Part shown: positions 33,755-42,564 of the stretch, one piece after another
Layout: every line of letters begins with the position of its first letter
How positions within the stretch are numbered: position 1 is the stretch's first letter
Assembly: GCA_964528595.1 (NCBI GenBank)
Contig: CAZGTM010000013.1
Coordinates: 9,375-73,374, forward strand
Direction of reading: 5' to 3'
DNA from: CAYFKJ01 sp964528595
Lineage (GTDB): Bacteria; Pseudomonadota; Alphaproteobacteria; UBA2966
DNA length: 64,000 nucleotides
Notes under the pieces: generated by a model
Databases searched by the model: none
The model's input: only the letters and a program-made list of their open reading frames with translations
Told to the model about the DNA's origin: nothing
Made by a program: the position numbers and the translations under genes

Positions 33755-35488
33755 ATGAGTAAAGACGGCAAGAAAACCTTACGCTCCCGCGCCTGGTTCG
33801 GCCCCGCCGACAAGGACGGTTTCCTGCACCGCAGTTGGATGAAGAACCAGGGCGTGCCCGACGACGAGTTCGACGGCCGCCCGGTGATCGGCATCTGCAA
33901 CACCTGGTCCGACCTCACGCCCTGCAACGCCCACTTCCGTGACCTGGCCGAACGTATCAAGCGCGGCGTCTACGAGGCCGGCGGCTTTCCCGTCGAATTT
34001 CCGGTCTCGTCCCTGGGCGAGCCTACCATGCGGCCGACCGCCATGCTGTTCCGCAATCTCGCCTCGATGGATGTCGAGGAAGCTATCCGCGCGCATCCCA
34101 TCGACGGCGTCGTGCTCATGGTGGGCTGCGACAAGACCACGCCATCGCTGATGATGGGCGCGGCGAGCTGTAATCTGCCGACCATCGCGCTGTCGGGCGG
34201 ACCGATGCTCAACGGCAAGTTCCGTGGCGAGGACATCGGCTCCGGCACCGACGTCTGGCGGTTCAGCGAGGACGTCAAGGCCGGCAAAATGAGCCTGGAG
34301 GACTTCATGGACGCCGAGGCCGGCATGGGCCGCTCCATCGGTCACTGCATGACCATGGGCACCGCCTCGACCATGGCGTCGATGGTCGAAAGCATCGGCA
34401 TGGGCATGCCGGGCAATGCCGCCATTCCCGCCGCCGACGCGCGGCGCTGGCGTCTGGCGCAACTGGTTGGGCGCCGCGCCGTCGAGATGGTGCACGAAGA
34501 CCTCACTATGTCGAAGGTCGTCACCAAGGCGGCGATGGAAAACGCCATTCGGGCCAACGCGGCGATCGGCGGCTCGACCAACGCAGTCGTTCACCTGCTG
34601 GCCCTGGCCGGGCGGTTGGGCGTCGAATTAACCCTGGACGACTGGGACCGGGCGGGGCGCGACGTACCCACCATCGTCAACCTGATGCCGTCGGGCAAAT
34701 ACCTGATGGAGGATTTCTATTACGCCGGCGGCGTTCCGGCCGTTATCCGCCGTCTGGGCGAGGCGGACCTGCTCAACCGCGATGCCGTGACGGTTAACGG
34801 CGAGACCATCTGGGACAACAACAAGCAAGCGCCCAACTACGACGAGGACGTCATCCTGCCCTTCGACACGCCCCTGCTGGCCAGCGGCGGCATCGCCGTA
34901 CTCAGGGGCAACCTCTCGCCCAACGGCGCCATCATCAAGCCCTCCGCCGCGACGCCCCAACTGATGCAGCACACCGGACGGGCCGTGGTGTTCGAGGACA
35001 TCGACGATTACAAGGCGCGCTACGACGATCCCGATCTCGACATCGACGAGAGCTGCGTCATGGTGCTGAAGAACTGCGGCCCGCGCGGCTATCCCGGCAT
35101 GGCGGAGGTCGGCAACATGGGCTTGCCGTCAAAAATCCTCAAAAAGGGCATCACCGACATGGTACGCATATCCGATGCCCGCATGAGCGGCACGGCCTAC
35201 GGCACCGTCGTGCTGCACACCGCGCCCGAAGCCGCCGTCGGCGGCGTGTTGGCGTTGGTACGGGACGGCGACATGATCGAGCTCGACGTCGCCGGCCGGC
35301 GCATGCATCTCGACGTTTCGGACGAGGAGCTGGCAAGGCGCAAAGAGGAATGGACGCCGCCCGAACCGCCCATGGCAGGGGGATATCAAAAATTATACGT
35401 CGATCACGTCACGCAGGCCGATACCGGCGTCGACCTGGATTTCCTGGTCGGCAGCCGTGGCGCTGAGGTGCCACGCAACTCGCATTAG
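33755..35488 (+). CDS. IlvD/Edd-family sugar-acid dehydratase, L-arabinonate dehydratase type
   Basis: A 577-residue Fe-S dehydratase making a 2-keto-3-deoxy sugar acid. Cys57, Cys125 (MVGCDKTTP) and Cys198 (GHCMTMG) match, at a constant offset of two, the [2Fe-2S] ligands I recall for Rhizobium L-arabinonate dehydratase (59, 127, 200); Ser478 in RMSGTAYG matches its catalytic Ser480. This cluster type and the length of under 600 residues favour pentonate or galactonate substrates over IlvD's dihydroxyacids. GGAGG lies upstream of the ATG at 33755. It follows the GntR regulator by 36 bp. With the KDPGal aldolase, D-galactonate is one candidate; L-arabinonate or D-fuconate are others. Confidence 0.85.
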   Translation: MSKDGKKTLRSRAWFGPADKDGFLHRSWMKNQGVPDDEFDGRPVIGICNTWSDLTPCNAHFRDLAERIKRGVYEAGGFPVEFPVSSLGEPTMRPTAMLFRNLASMDVEEAIRAHPIDGVVLMVGCDKTTPSLMMGAASCNLPTIALSGGPMLNGKFRGEDIGSGTDVWRFSEDVKAGKMSLEDFMDAEAGMGRSIGHCMTMGTASTMASMVESIGMGMPGNAAIPAADARRWRLAQLVGRRAVEMVHEDLTMSKVVTKAAMENAIRANAAIGGSTNAVVHLLALAGRLGVELTLDDWDRAGRDVPTIVNLMPSGKYLMEDFYYAGGVPAVIRRLGEADLLNRDAVTVNGETIWDNNKQAPNYDEDVILPFDTPLLASGGIAVLRGNLSPNGAIIKPSAATPQLMQHTGRAVVFEDIDDYKARYDDPDLDIDESCVMVLKNCGPRGYPGMAEVGNMGLPSKILKKGITDMVRISDARMSGTAYGTVVLHTAPEAAVGGVLALVRDGDMIELDVAGRRMHLDVSDEELARRKEEWTPPEPPMAGGYQKLYVDHVTQADTGVDLDFLVGSRGAEVPRNSH

Positions 35489-35629
35489 TCGCGGGCCATC
35501 AGTGAGGCATAGGCGAATCTTCCCAATTTCGTCGCTGTTGCGGCTAGTATGATCGGATATTGTCCGGTTTACGGAGCCCTTACGGCGAAGCTCCGGGGGG
35601 GTGCGGACGCCATCTGTTGGTGACGCCCA

Positions 35630-36397
35630 ATGAAACCAACACATAGGATTGCAGCTGCTTGCTTGTTTGTTGTCTGCGGAGGATTTCCGGCAGCCGCAGC
35701 GGATGTGCCCAAGTTCGCCGTCTACGATTTCTATCCTTTCGGCCACCGCGTCGAAGGAGAAATAAGGGGCTTGTTTCCCTCGATCATGAGAAAGCTCGAG
35801 GCGCTTTCCGGCATCCGATTTGCCTGGGAGATGGATTCCATTCCCCGCGCTACGCGGTCGGTTATCAGGGGGGATCGCGATCTCATACTCTCCGGCGCAA
35901 CGATGCCGCAGTTTAAGGAAACGATCTCGCTCGGGGTCGTTGGCTGTAACCGGACAGTCGTCGTCACCAATGCAAAGAGCGGGATATCGTCCCTCGCCGA
36001 CCTTAAGGGCAAAACGATCGGATTTGTCGCCAACGGTTTCCTCCTTCGCAAGTTCGGCAGCAAGTACGGCATCGTGCCGCTAGAGACCAGCACCAGCGAA
36101 TCGATGTTCCGTATGCTCCTGCGTAACCGCATCGACGGCATCTTCATCAGCGACATCGTGTTTGACGGTTTCCGCAACGAAGGCGCGCCCTACACAGGTA
36201 TTCCGGCCGATTGGCCCGACCACATCGGCAACGTCGTCGAAGCCGAAGTCATCTCCGTCCACCTCCGCATGGCGAAAACATCCAAATTCATACATTTGGC
36301 CGACACGCTCAGGAAAGCCGTCGCCAGCGGCATCCAATCCGGCGCCTTTGAAGGCTCCTACCGAAAATACGGTTCGACGTCGGGCGGCGGTTGCTAA
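35630..36397 (+). CDS. orphan periplasmic solute-binding protein (SBP family 3)
   Basis: A 255-residue secreted protein with a signal peptide (about residues 1-24, cleavage near AAA-DV) and the family 3 fold. GLFPSIMRKLEALSGIRFAWE opens the first lobe and ISSLADLKGKTIGF marks the hinge. No permease or ATPase gene is nearby, so it may be a sensor component or an orphan receptor rather than an importer part. The C-terminal tail ends in GGGC. It stands alone, 141 bp after the dehydratase gene and convergent with the amidase. Confidence 0.75.
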   Translation: MKPTHRIAAACLFVVCGGFPAAAADVPKFAVYDFYPFGHRVEGEIRGLFPSIMRKLEALSGIRFAWEMDSIPRATRSVIRGDRDLILSGATMPQFKETISLGVVGCNRTVVVTNAKSGISSLADLKGKTIGFVANGFLLRKFGSKYGIVPLETSTSESMFRMLLRNRIDGIFISDIVFDGFRNEGAPYTGIPADWPDHIGNVVEAEVISVHLRMAKTSKFIHLADTLRKAVASGIQSGAFEGSYRKYGSTSGGGC

Positions 36398-36455
36398 CCG
36401 GTCGGCGTTGCAATCCCCGGAGCACGGAATGTGGTGCCCCGGGGATCCAATTTGG

Positions 36456-38012
36456 CTAAGCAATCAGCGGGGGCAGTTTGTTGCGCCAGGGCCTGGCCTG
36501 CTCCAACTGGCCGGCCAGGCGATAGAGCGTCGCTTCCCCGGCGTAGCGGGTGGCGAACTGGACGCCGATGGGCAGTCCGGCCTTGTTCCAGTGCAGCGGC
36601 ACCGACATGGCGGGCGTACCGGCCAGATTGTGGAGCCAGGTGTAGGGGATGAAGTCGTAGAGCCGTTTCAGGTATTCGGCGGTGGAGAGGGTCATCGAGT
36701 CGTGATGGCCGAGCAGGTTGGGCTGCGCCCCGAGCGTCGGCGTCAGCACGACGTCGTACTGCATCAGGAAGCCGGCCAGCGTCCGGGTCACCATGTTGAC
36801 GATGCCTTTTGACGACGCGAGATCGGCGGCGCTGGCGGCACGGCCCTGTTCGCCGAAACCCCAAACGCCCGGCTCGACCATTTCGCGCGTGATCTTGGCG
36901 CCGGTCATCTGGCCGATGACATCGAGCATGGATGCGGCATGTGCCGATACGGCGAACTGGAAGGCCCATTCGGCTTGCTCGAAGTTAATCTTGGGCGCGG
37001 CTTCCTCGACGTGGTGACCGAGGTCTTCACACAGTTTGGCGGCCGCGAGCGTCGCCTCGACGCAATCCGGATGGATCGTCTTGTCGCCGACTTTGGTGAA
37101 GTAGGCAATTTTCAGCTTTCCGGGGGCGGCTGAAGCTTCCTCAAGAAACGGCCGGGCGGGGGTGGGGATGCCGTAGGGTGCGCCCACCTCGGGGCCGGCG
37201 GTGGCGTCCAGCATCGCGGCATTGTCGCGCACGGATATGGAAACGGCGTGTCCCGTGGCGAAACCTTCCCAGACCTCGCCGAATTCGGGGCCGTTCGGCG
37301 TGCGGCCGCGCGACGGCTTGAGGCCAAAGACGCCGCAACAGGAAGCCGGGATGCGGATCGAACCGCCGCCGTCGTTGGCGTGAGCGATGGGAACGATGCG
37401 GCTCGCCACCGCGGCCGCCGATCCGCCGCTGGAACCACCCGTCGAGCGGTCGAGATCCCAGGGATTGTGGGCCGCCCCGAACAGCGCCGGTTCGGTCGAG
37501 ACGTTGAGGCCGAAGGCGGGCGTGTTGGTCTTACCGGCGGTCACCAGACCGGCCGCCTTGTACCGAGTGACCAACACGTTGTCGTAGTTGGGAACGTATT
37601 TGGCGAACAGTTTGGAGCCAGAGGTATTCCGGACATTGGCGTAAGTGGCGCCGAGATCCTTCAGCAGGAAAGGCACGCCCCCGAACGGACCGTCCGGCGT
37701 TTTGTTTGCAATGGTGGTCCGCGCCTCGTCGTACATCTTGGTGACAACGGCGTTGAGCTTCGGATTAAATTTTTCGATGCGCTCGATTGTGGCGTCCAGC
37801 AATTCGGTGGGCGAAACCTGCTTCGTCCGCACCAGATCGGCCAGGCCGAGGGCGTCATAGTCGAGGTAATTGCTGAACGCGGCAGCGCGCGCCGGTTTTG
37901 CACCTGCAAGCGACAATCCCGACCCGGCCAGCAGCGCCAGTTTGCCCGAACCCTCCAGGAAGGAGCGGCGCGTCCATTCATGTTTTTTGCGTGATTTGTC
38001 CGACATTTCCAT
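36456..38012 (-). CDS. Tat-exported amidase-signature hydrolase
   Basis: A 518-residue Ser-cisSer-Lys amidase. An N-terminal twin-arginine signal (TRRSFLEGSG, then a hydrophobic stretch ending AKPARA) predicts folded export to the periplasm. The catalytic triad is Lys118 (LLKDLG), Ser194 (GGSSGGS) and Ser218 (GGSIR). GGGGAGAAA supports the ATG at 38012. Periplasmic amidases of this type cleave amides, peptides or aryl amides outside the cytoplasm. The neighbouring PAS-LuxR gene upstream on the same strand may regulate it. Confidence 0.9.
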   Translation of the reverse strand: MEMSDKSRKKHEWTRRSFLEGSGKLALLAGSGLSLAGAKPARAAAFSNYLDYDALGLADLVRTKQVSPTELLDATIERIEKFNPKLNAVVTKMYDEARTTIANKTPDGPFGGVPFLLKDLGATYANVRNTSGSKLFAKYVPNYDNVLVTRYKAAGLVTAGKTNTPAFGLNVSTEPALFGAAHNPWDLDRSTGGSSGGSAAAVASRIVPIAHANDGGGSIRIPASCCGVFGLKPSRGRTPNGPEFGEVWEGFATGHAVSISVRDNAAMLDATAGPEVGAPYGIPTPARPFLEEASAAPGKLKIAYFTKVGDKTIHPDCVEATLAAAKLCEDLGHHVEEAAPKINFEQAEWAFQFAVSAHAASMLDVIGQMTGAKITREMVEPGVWGFGEQGRAASAADLASSKGIVNMVTRTLAGFLMQYDVVLTPTLGAQPNLLGHHDSMTLSTAEYLKRLYDFIPYTWLHNLAGTPAMSVPLHWNKAGLPIGVQFATRYAGEATLYRLAGQLEQARPWRNKLPPLIA

Positions 38013-38108
38013 TTTCTCCCCATGTTGGCGTGGGCCACGTCAATCGATTTGTCGGGAGAGTAGGACCGGAAGCCGGATCCTGCCCATATTGGATTAATAT
38101 GGAATCCG

Positions 38109-38774
38109 TCAGTGCAGGCGGGAGAGAAAGCGGTAGAGATTATTCGTCTGACCGCCGATCCCCAGTTTTTTGCGGATGGCATTACGTCGTGAATCGATGG
38201 CTGCCTTGGAAAGGTTGAGCCGGTGGGCGATTTGTTTGGAACTCAGCCCCTCGCGGATCAACTGGACGACCTGTTCTTCTTTGTAAGTCAGCAATCCGGC
38301 GGGCACGATCGTGCCGAGTGTGGGAAATCGTCCTTCACGTGGTTGCAGGGAACGCAACCGTTCGACCTCGACACAAGCCAACAACACGCCGGATGCATGG
38401 CCCGATCGTTCGACGACAGGCGTGATCTGGCCATCCCAATAGGTGAAGATCGTCCGTCCGGCGACCTCAAGCTTCAATTCCTCGTGCGCGAGATCGTAAG
38501 GCTGTCCCGTCGATAACACTTTTTGCATGATGGGCCGGACCTGGTCCCTGGAGCCCTCGACGCAGTCGAAGTAGGGCCGCCCGCGGGCTTCCTCCGCCGT
38601 GATGTTGGAGTTGGCCTTGAACATGTCGGCGTAGGTCCGGTTGAAACGGCGGAACCTGAATTCGTGATCCAGCAGGCTGACGCCGACGGGAAGGTGGTCG
38701 AGGCCGATCGTCGCGCGGGTGTCCCCGTCGACGTCCGCGTTCAGCAACCAGCCTCGGGCTTCGGTTTCTTGCAT
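38109..38774 (-). CDS. PAS domain-LuxR family transcriptional regulator
   Basis: A 221-residue one-component regulator: an N-terminal PAS module (residues 20-140, with LPVGVSLLDHEFRFRRFN) and a C-terminal LuxR/GerE helix-turn-helix (LTYKEEQVVQLIREGLSSKQIAHRLNLSKAAI). The ATG at 38774 is preferred because GGGG lies 7 nt upstream; ATGs at 38780 and 38789 are in frame but poorly served. It is 96 bp upstream of the amidase gene on the same strand. The PAS ligand is unknown. Confidence 0.85.
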   Translation of the reverse strand: MQETEARGWLLNADVDGDTRATIGLDHLPVGVSLLDHEFRFRRFNRTYADMFKANSNITAEEARGRPYFDCVEGSRDQVRPIMQKVLSTGQPYDLAHEELKLEVAGRTIFTYWDGQITPVVERSGHASGVLLACVEVERLRSLQPREGRFPTLGTIVPAGLLTYKEEQVVQLIREGLSSKQIAHRLNLSKAAIDSRRNAIRKKLGIGGQTNNLYRFLSRLH

Positions 38775-38867
38775 CACCATACCCCGCATGAGGGATCAGA
38801 TTGTTTCATTAGACACAAAAATGATGAGCAGGTACAGCCTTATCTGGGTGCGTTGATTTTGCTTAAA

Positions 38868-40043
38868 TCACAACAATCCCCGTGCAGCCAGGTTGCGCAT
38901 CAGTTCGCCGACGCCGAATGTCCAGGGCTTCGCCTGATTGCATAAGGTCACGCGGTTGGTCAGGGCGCCGAGCTTGTCGGCGGCGATGGTGACGGTGTCG
39001 CCGACCTTGTGAGTAAAGCCCATGCCTTCTTCGCCGCGGTCGGCGACCGGCGCGAACATGGTGCCGGTGAAGAGCGCAACGCCGTCGGGGTACTGGTGAT
39101 TGTCGCCGATGGTCTGGGCCACCAGGTCCAAGGGATCGCGGCTGATCTCGGCAAGACTGCTCTGGTCCTCCAGGCGGAAATTGTCCTCCCCCTGAACGGT
39201 CAGCCGGACGACGCACTGGCGCACGTCTTCGATGGAGAACGTCTCGTCGAACAGACGGATGAAGGGGCCGATGGCGCAGGAGGCGTTGTTGTCCTTGGCC
39301 TTCCCCAGCAACAGGGCGCTGCGGCCTTCGAAGTCGCGCAAGTTGACGTCGTTGCCGAGCGTCGCCCCGATGGTCTCGCCGCGGCTGTTTGCGATCATCA
39401 CGACTTCGGGTTCGGGATTGTTCCAGGTCGATTCGGGGTGCAGCCCGACCTCCGCGCCGGGGCCGACTGACGACATCGGCTGGGCCTTGGTGAAGACCTC
39501 GGCATAGGGGCCGATGCCGACCTCCAGGTACTGTGACCAGAGGTCGCGTTCGATCAACGCGGCCTTGAGTTTCTCGGCGTCCGCCGAGCCGGGTACGATG
39601 GCGCTTAGATCGGCGCCGACCTCGGATTTGATGGTGTCGCGCAGGCCTGCGGCCCGGGCCGGATCGCCTTGGGCCTGTTCCTCGATGACGCGTTCCACCA
39701 TGGAGCGGACGAAGGTGACGCCGGCGGCCTTGACGGCCTGCAAGTCGACGGGCGCCAACAACCGCGCGCGGCTCTCGTCGATGGCGCCGGCGACGCTATT
39801 GGCGGCGATGTCGTCGAGGGTGCCGACAAGCGGCGCATCGGATGCCGTGCCCACCACACTGGAGGCGCCGGTCAATTCGAGTAATTCCGAGACCGTCGGT
39901 GCGATACCGCTCAGGTCATGGACGCCTGAACCGCGGATCACCACCGGCGCGGGGCCCGGCGGATTGCCGGGCAGCCAGACCCGGCCGATCAACGTTCCGG
40001 CTGTCGCGTCGAGAGGCAGGATGGCGGTGCCGTCCATCGTCAT
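38868..40043 (-). CDS. FAH-family protein, probable 2-keto-3-deoxy sugar-acid dehydratase (XylX-like)
   Basis: A 391-residue member of the fumarylacetoacetate hydrolase superfamily of the long form typified by Caulobacter XylX, which dehydrates 2-keto-3-deoxypentonate to an alpha-ketoglutarate semialdehyde precursor. The FAH core lies in the C-terminal half with PEPEVVMIANSRGE, GNDVNLRDFEGRSALLLGKAKDNNASCAIGPFI and TGTMFAP. GGAG precedes the ATG at 40043. It is 23 bp after the UxaA-like gene, so the two form one minus-strand operon of consecutive dehydration steps. Confidence 0.78.
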   Translation of the reverse strand: MTMDGTAILPLDATAGTLIGRVWLPGNPPGPAPVVIRGSGVHDLSGIAPTVSELLELTGASSVVGTASDAPLVGTLDDIAANSVAGAIDESRARLLAPVDLQAVKAAGVTFVRSMVERVIEEQAQGDPARAAGLRDTIKSEVGADLSAIVPGSADAEKLKAALIERDLWSQYLEVGIGPYAEVFTKAQPMSSVGPGAEVGLHPESTWNNPEPEVVMIANSRGETIGATLGNDVNLRDFEGRSALLLGKAKDNNASCAIGPFIRLFDETFSIEDVRQCVVRLTVQGEDNFRLEDQSSLAEISRDPLDLVAQTIGDNHQYPDGVALFTGTMFAPVADRGEEGMGFTHKVGDTVTIAADKLGALTNRVTLCNQAKPWTFGVGELMRNLAARGLL

Positions 40044-40066
40044 TTCACTTACTCCGCTGCGGAAAC

Positions 40067-41593
40067 TTAGAGGTAGGCGCCGATCTGCCAGGGCACGAAT
40101 TCATGATCGCCGAATCCGAGTTCCTCACTCTTTGAGGGATTGCCTGAGGCGACATCCAGGACCTTGTCGAAGATGCGCCGGCCCATTTCCTGAACCGAAA
40201 TGCCTTCGTCAAGCACGGCGCCGCAGTTGATGTCCATGTCTTCGGACATGCGCTCGTACATGACCGAGTTGGTCGCCAATTTGATCGACGGCGCTGGTTT
40301 GTAGCCGAACACCGAACCCCGGCCCGTCGTGAAGCAGACGACGTTGGCGCCCGAGGCGACCTCGCCGGTGATGGAGCAGGGGTCGTAGCCGGGGCTGTCC
40401 ATGAAGACGAAGCCTTTTTCGGTCACGCGTTCAGCGTAGCGGTAAACGCCCATCAGGTTCGTCGTGCCGCCCTTGGCGGCGGCGCCCAGGGACTTCTCCA
40501 GGATGGTGGTCAGGCCGCCTGCCTTGTTCCCGGGGGAGGGATTGTTGTCCATGCTCGCTTCGAATTTGGCGGTGTATTCCTCCCACCATTTGATGCGCTC
40601 GATCAGCTTTTCGCCGACCTCGCGCGAGATGGCGCGGCGGGTCAGGAGATGTTCGGCGCCGTAGATTTCAGGCGTCTCCGCCAGGATTGCCGTACCGCCG
40701 TGGCGCACGATCAGGTCGACGGCCGCGCCCAGCGACGGGTTTGCGGTGATGCCCGAATAAGCGTCGGAGCCGCCGCACTGCAGGGCAAGGGTGATGTGCT
40801 CCGCCGAAACCGTGGACCGGCTGTCCCGGTTGGCGATGGGCAGCATCTCCTTCACGCGGGCGATGCCGGCTTCGATTGTGGAGCGCGTGCCGCCGGTATC
40901 CTGGATATTCATATATTGGAAATTGGGACCGGCCTCGAGACCGTAGACGTCCAGCAGGAAGGATATCTGATTGCCCTCGCAGCCCAACCCGACCAACAGA
41001 ACGCCGGCGCAGTTCGGGTGGCGGATGTAGCCCCACATGGTGCGCTGCATCTGTTCGTGGTTTTCCTGACCGCCGGCCCCGCAGCCGGTGCCATGGGTGA
41101 AACCCGCGACCCCGTCCACGTTGGGGTATGCGTCAAGGGCGTCGCCGGAAAAGGCGTCGACGATGCCGTGAACGACGGTGGCGGAGCAATTGACGGTGCT
41201 GAGCACGGCCACATAGTTACGCGTGGCGACGGCGCCGTTTTCGCGCACGTAGCCCTGGAAGGTGGCGCGTTCGGCTTCCGGCACGTAATCCGTCGGCGTC
41301 ACGTCGCTGCCGTAGGCGTAGTCGCGCTCGAAGTCGCCGAAGGCGGCATTGTGGGAATGCACGTGCTGGCCGGCGGATATGTCTTCGCTGGCGAAGCCGA
41401 TAATCTGATTGTATTTACGGACGGCCTCGCCCGAGGCAATGGCCGCCGTGGCGATTTTGTGGCCGGCGGGCACGTTGGCGCTGAGGGTGAGGCCTTCGTC
41501 ATCGAGCGTAATGCCGGAAGAAATATCGCCTTTGGCCGTCACGACGTTGTCAGCCGGGTTAAGGCGAATGGTTTGGTTTGTTGCGGTGGTCAC
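40067..41593 (-). CDS. UxaA/GarD-family altronate or galactarate dehydratase-like protein
   Basis: A 508-residue protein with an N-terminal SAF domain (residues 1-90, VPAGHKIATAAIASGEAVRKYN, HVHSHN) and a C-terminal GD/AH catalytic domain (FTHGTGCG, RHPNCAGVLLVGLGCEGNQ, TLALQCGGSDAYSGITANP). This is the fused arrangement of altronate (UxaA) and galactarate (GarD) dehydratases, which need Fe2+. The start is a GTG with GGAG 9 nt upstream. It heads the minus operon with the XylX-like gene and is divergent from an SDR and FAH pair. Substrate is a hexarate, hexonate or deoxy analogue; it is not determined here. Confidence 0.85.
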   Translation of the reverse strand: MTTATNQTIRLNPADNVVTAKGDISSGITLDDEGLTLSANVPAGHKIATAAIASGEAVRKYNQIIGFASEDISAGQHVHSHNAAFGDFERDYAYGSDVTPTDYVPEAERATFQGYVRENGAVATRNYVAVLSTVNCSATVVHGIVDAFSGDALDAYPNVDGVAGFTHGTGCGAGGQENHEQMQRTMWGYIRHPNCAGVLLVGLGCEGNQISFLLDVYGLEAGPNFQYMNIQDTGGTRSTIEAGIARVKEMLPIANRDSRSTVSAEHITLALQCGGSDAYSGITANPSLGAAVDLIVRHGGTAILAETPEIYGAEHLLTRRAISREVGEKLIERIKWWEEYTAKFEASMDNNPSPGNKAGGLTTILEKSLGAAAKGGTTNLMGVYRYAERVTEKGFVFMDSPGYDPCSITGEVASGANVVCFTTGRGSVFGYKPAPSIKLATNSVMYERMSEDMDINCGAVLDEGISVQEMGRRIFDKVLDVASGNPSKSEELGFGDHEFVPWQIGAYL

Positions 41594-41797
41594 AACCGGT
41601 CTCCAAGATGCAAGTAGATGTGGCGAGGGGCTATTAGTATGATTATAACATGATTGGCGGGATCGTGGTCAAAGCGAGAAATGTTCGCCGCCGGTTCGGT
41701 TTTGCGAAATTGCTTCTAACGGATTTGAACATCGGCCTGGAAACGGCTAAACAGGCGCCGCCAATCGGGGCGCCCTATTGATTTTGGAGTGCGGAAA

Positions 41798-42538
41798 TTG
41801 AGTGGTCGTTTGGATGGAAAATCAGTTCTCGTAACAGCAGCGGCCCAGGGTATCGGCCGGGCCTGCGCCGAAGCGTTGAGCCGGGAGGGCGCCACGGTGC
41901 TGGCGACCGACCTCAACGCCGAAAAAGTCGCCGAGCTTGAAGGCAGCGGCAGCATCCGGACGACGGCGCTCGACGTTACCGACGCCGAGGCGGTGGCAAC
42001 GCTTGCGGCGGAGGAAGGGACGCTCGACGTCCTGGTAAATTGCGCCGGCTGGGTCCACCACGGAACCATTTTGGACTGCGAGGAGGACGACTGGCGGCTT
42101 TCCTTCGACGTCAACGTGCGCAGCATGTTCCTGACCATCAAGGCGTTCCTGCCGGGCATGCTGGCGACCGGCGGCGGTTCGATCGTGAACATTGCCTCCG
42201 TGGCCGGCTCGCTGGCCGGGGTGCCGAACCGCTTCGCCTACGGCGCCAGCAAGGCGGCCGTCATCGGGCTGACCCGTTCGGTCGCCAAGGATTACGTCGG
42301 CAAGGGTGTGCGCTGCAATTCGATCTGCCCCGGCACCGTGCAGTCGCCGTCCCTGGACGACCGCATCAACGCCTTTGACGACCCAGTGCAGGCGCGTAAA
42401 GATTTCATCGCCCGTCAGCCCATGGGGCGCTTGGGTGAAACAAATGAAATTGCCGATTTGTGTGTATATCTCGCCAGTGACGAATCCCGTTTTATCACCG
42501 GCACGGAAATGATTATCGACGGCGGCATGACCACCTGA
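41798..42538 (+). CDS. short-chain dehydrogenase, 2-keto-3-deoxy-L-fuconate/rhamnonate dehydrogenase-like
   Basis: A 246-residue NAD-dependent SDR. The cofactor motif TAAAQGIGRA with the following ATDLNAEK (Asp for NAD) is typical of the branch containing DHRS6 and 2-keto-3-deoxy-L-fuconate dehydrogenase. The catalytic Tyr-Lys is in YGASKAAV and the Ser in VNIASVAGS. Start: a TTG at 41798 is chosen because GGAG (41786-41789) sits 8 nt before it; the GTG at 41789 overlaps that site. It lies 26 bp before an FAH-family gene, matching the dehydrogenase plus diketo-hydrolase pair of the non-phosphorylative deoxy-sugar pathway. Confidence 0.82.
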   Translation: MSGRLDGKSVLVTAAAQGIGRACAEALSREGATVLATDLNAEKVAELEGSGSIRTTALDVTDAEAVATLAAEEGTLDVLVNCAGWVHHGTILDCEEDDWRLSFDVNVRSMFLTIKAFLPGMLATGGGSIVNIASVAGSLAGVPNRFAYGASKAAVIGLTRSVAKDYVGKGVRCNSICPGTVQSPSLDDRINAFDDPVQARKDFIARQPMGRLGETNEIADLCVYLASDESRFITGTEMIIDGGMTT

Positions 42539-42564
42539 CGCCGCCAAAACAGGAGTAAATTAAA

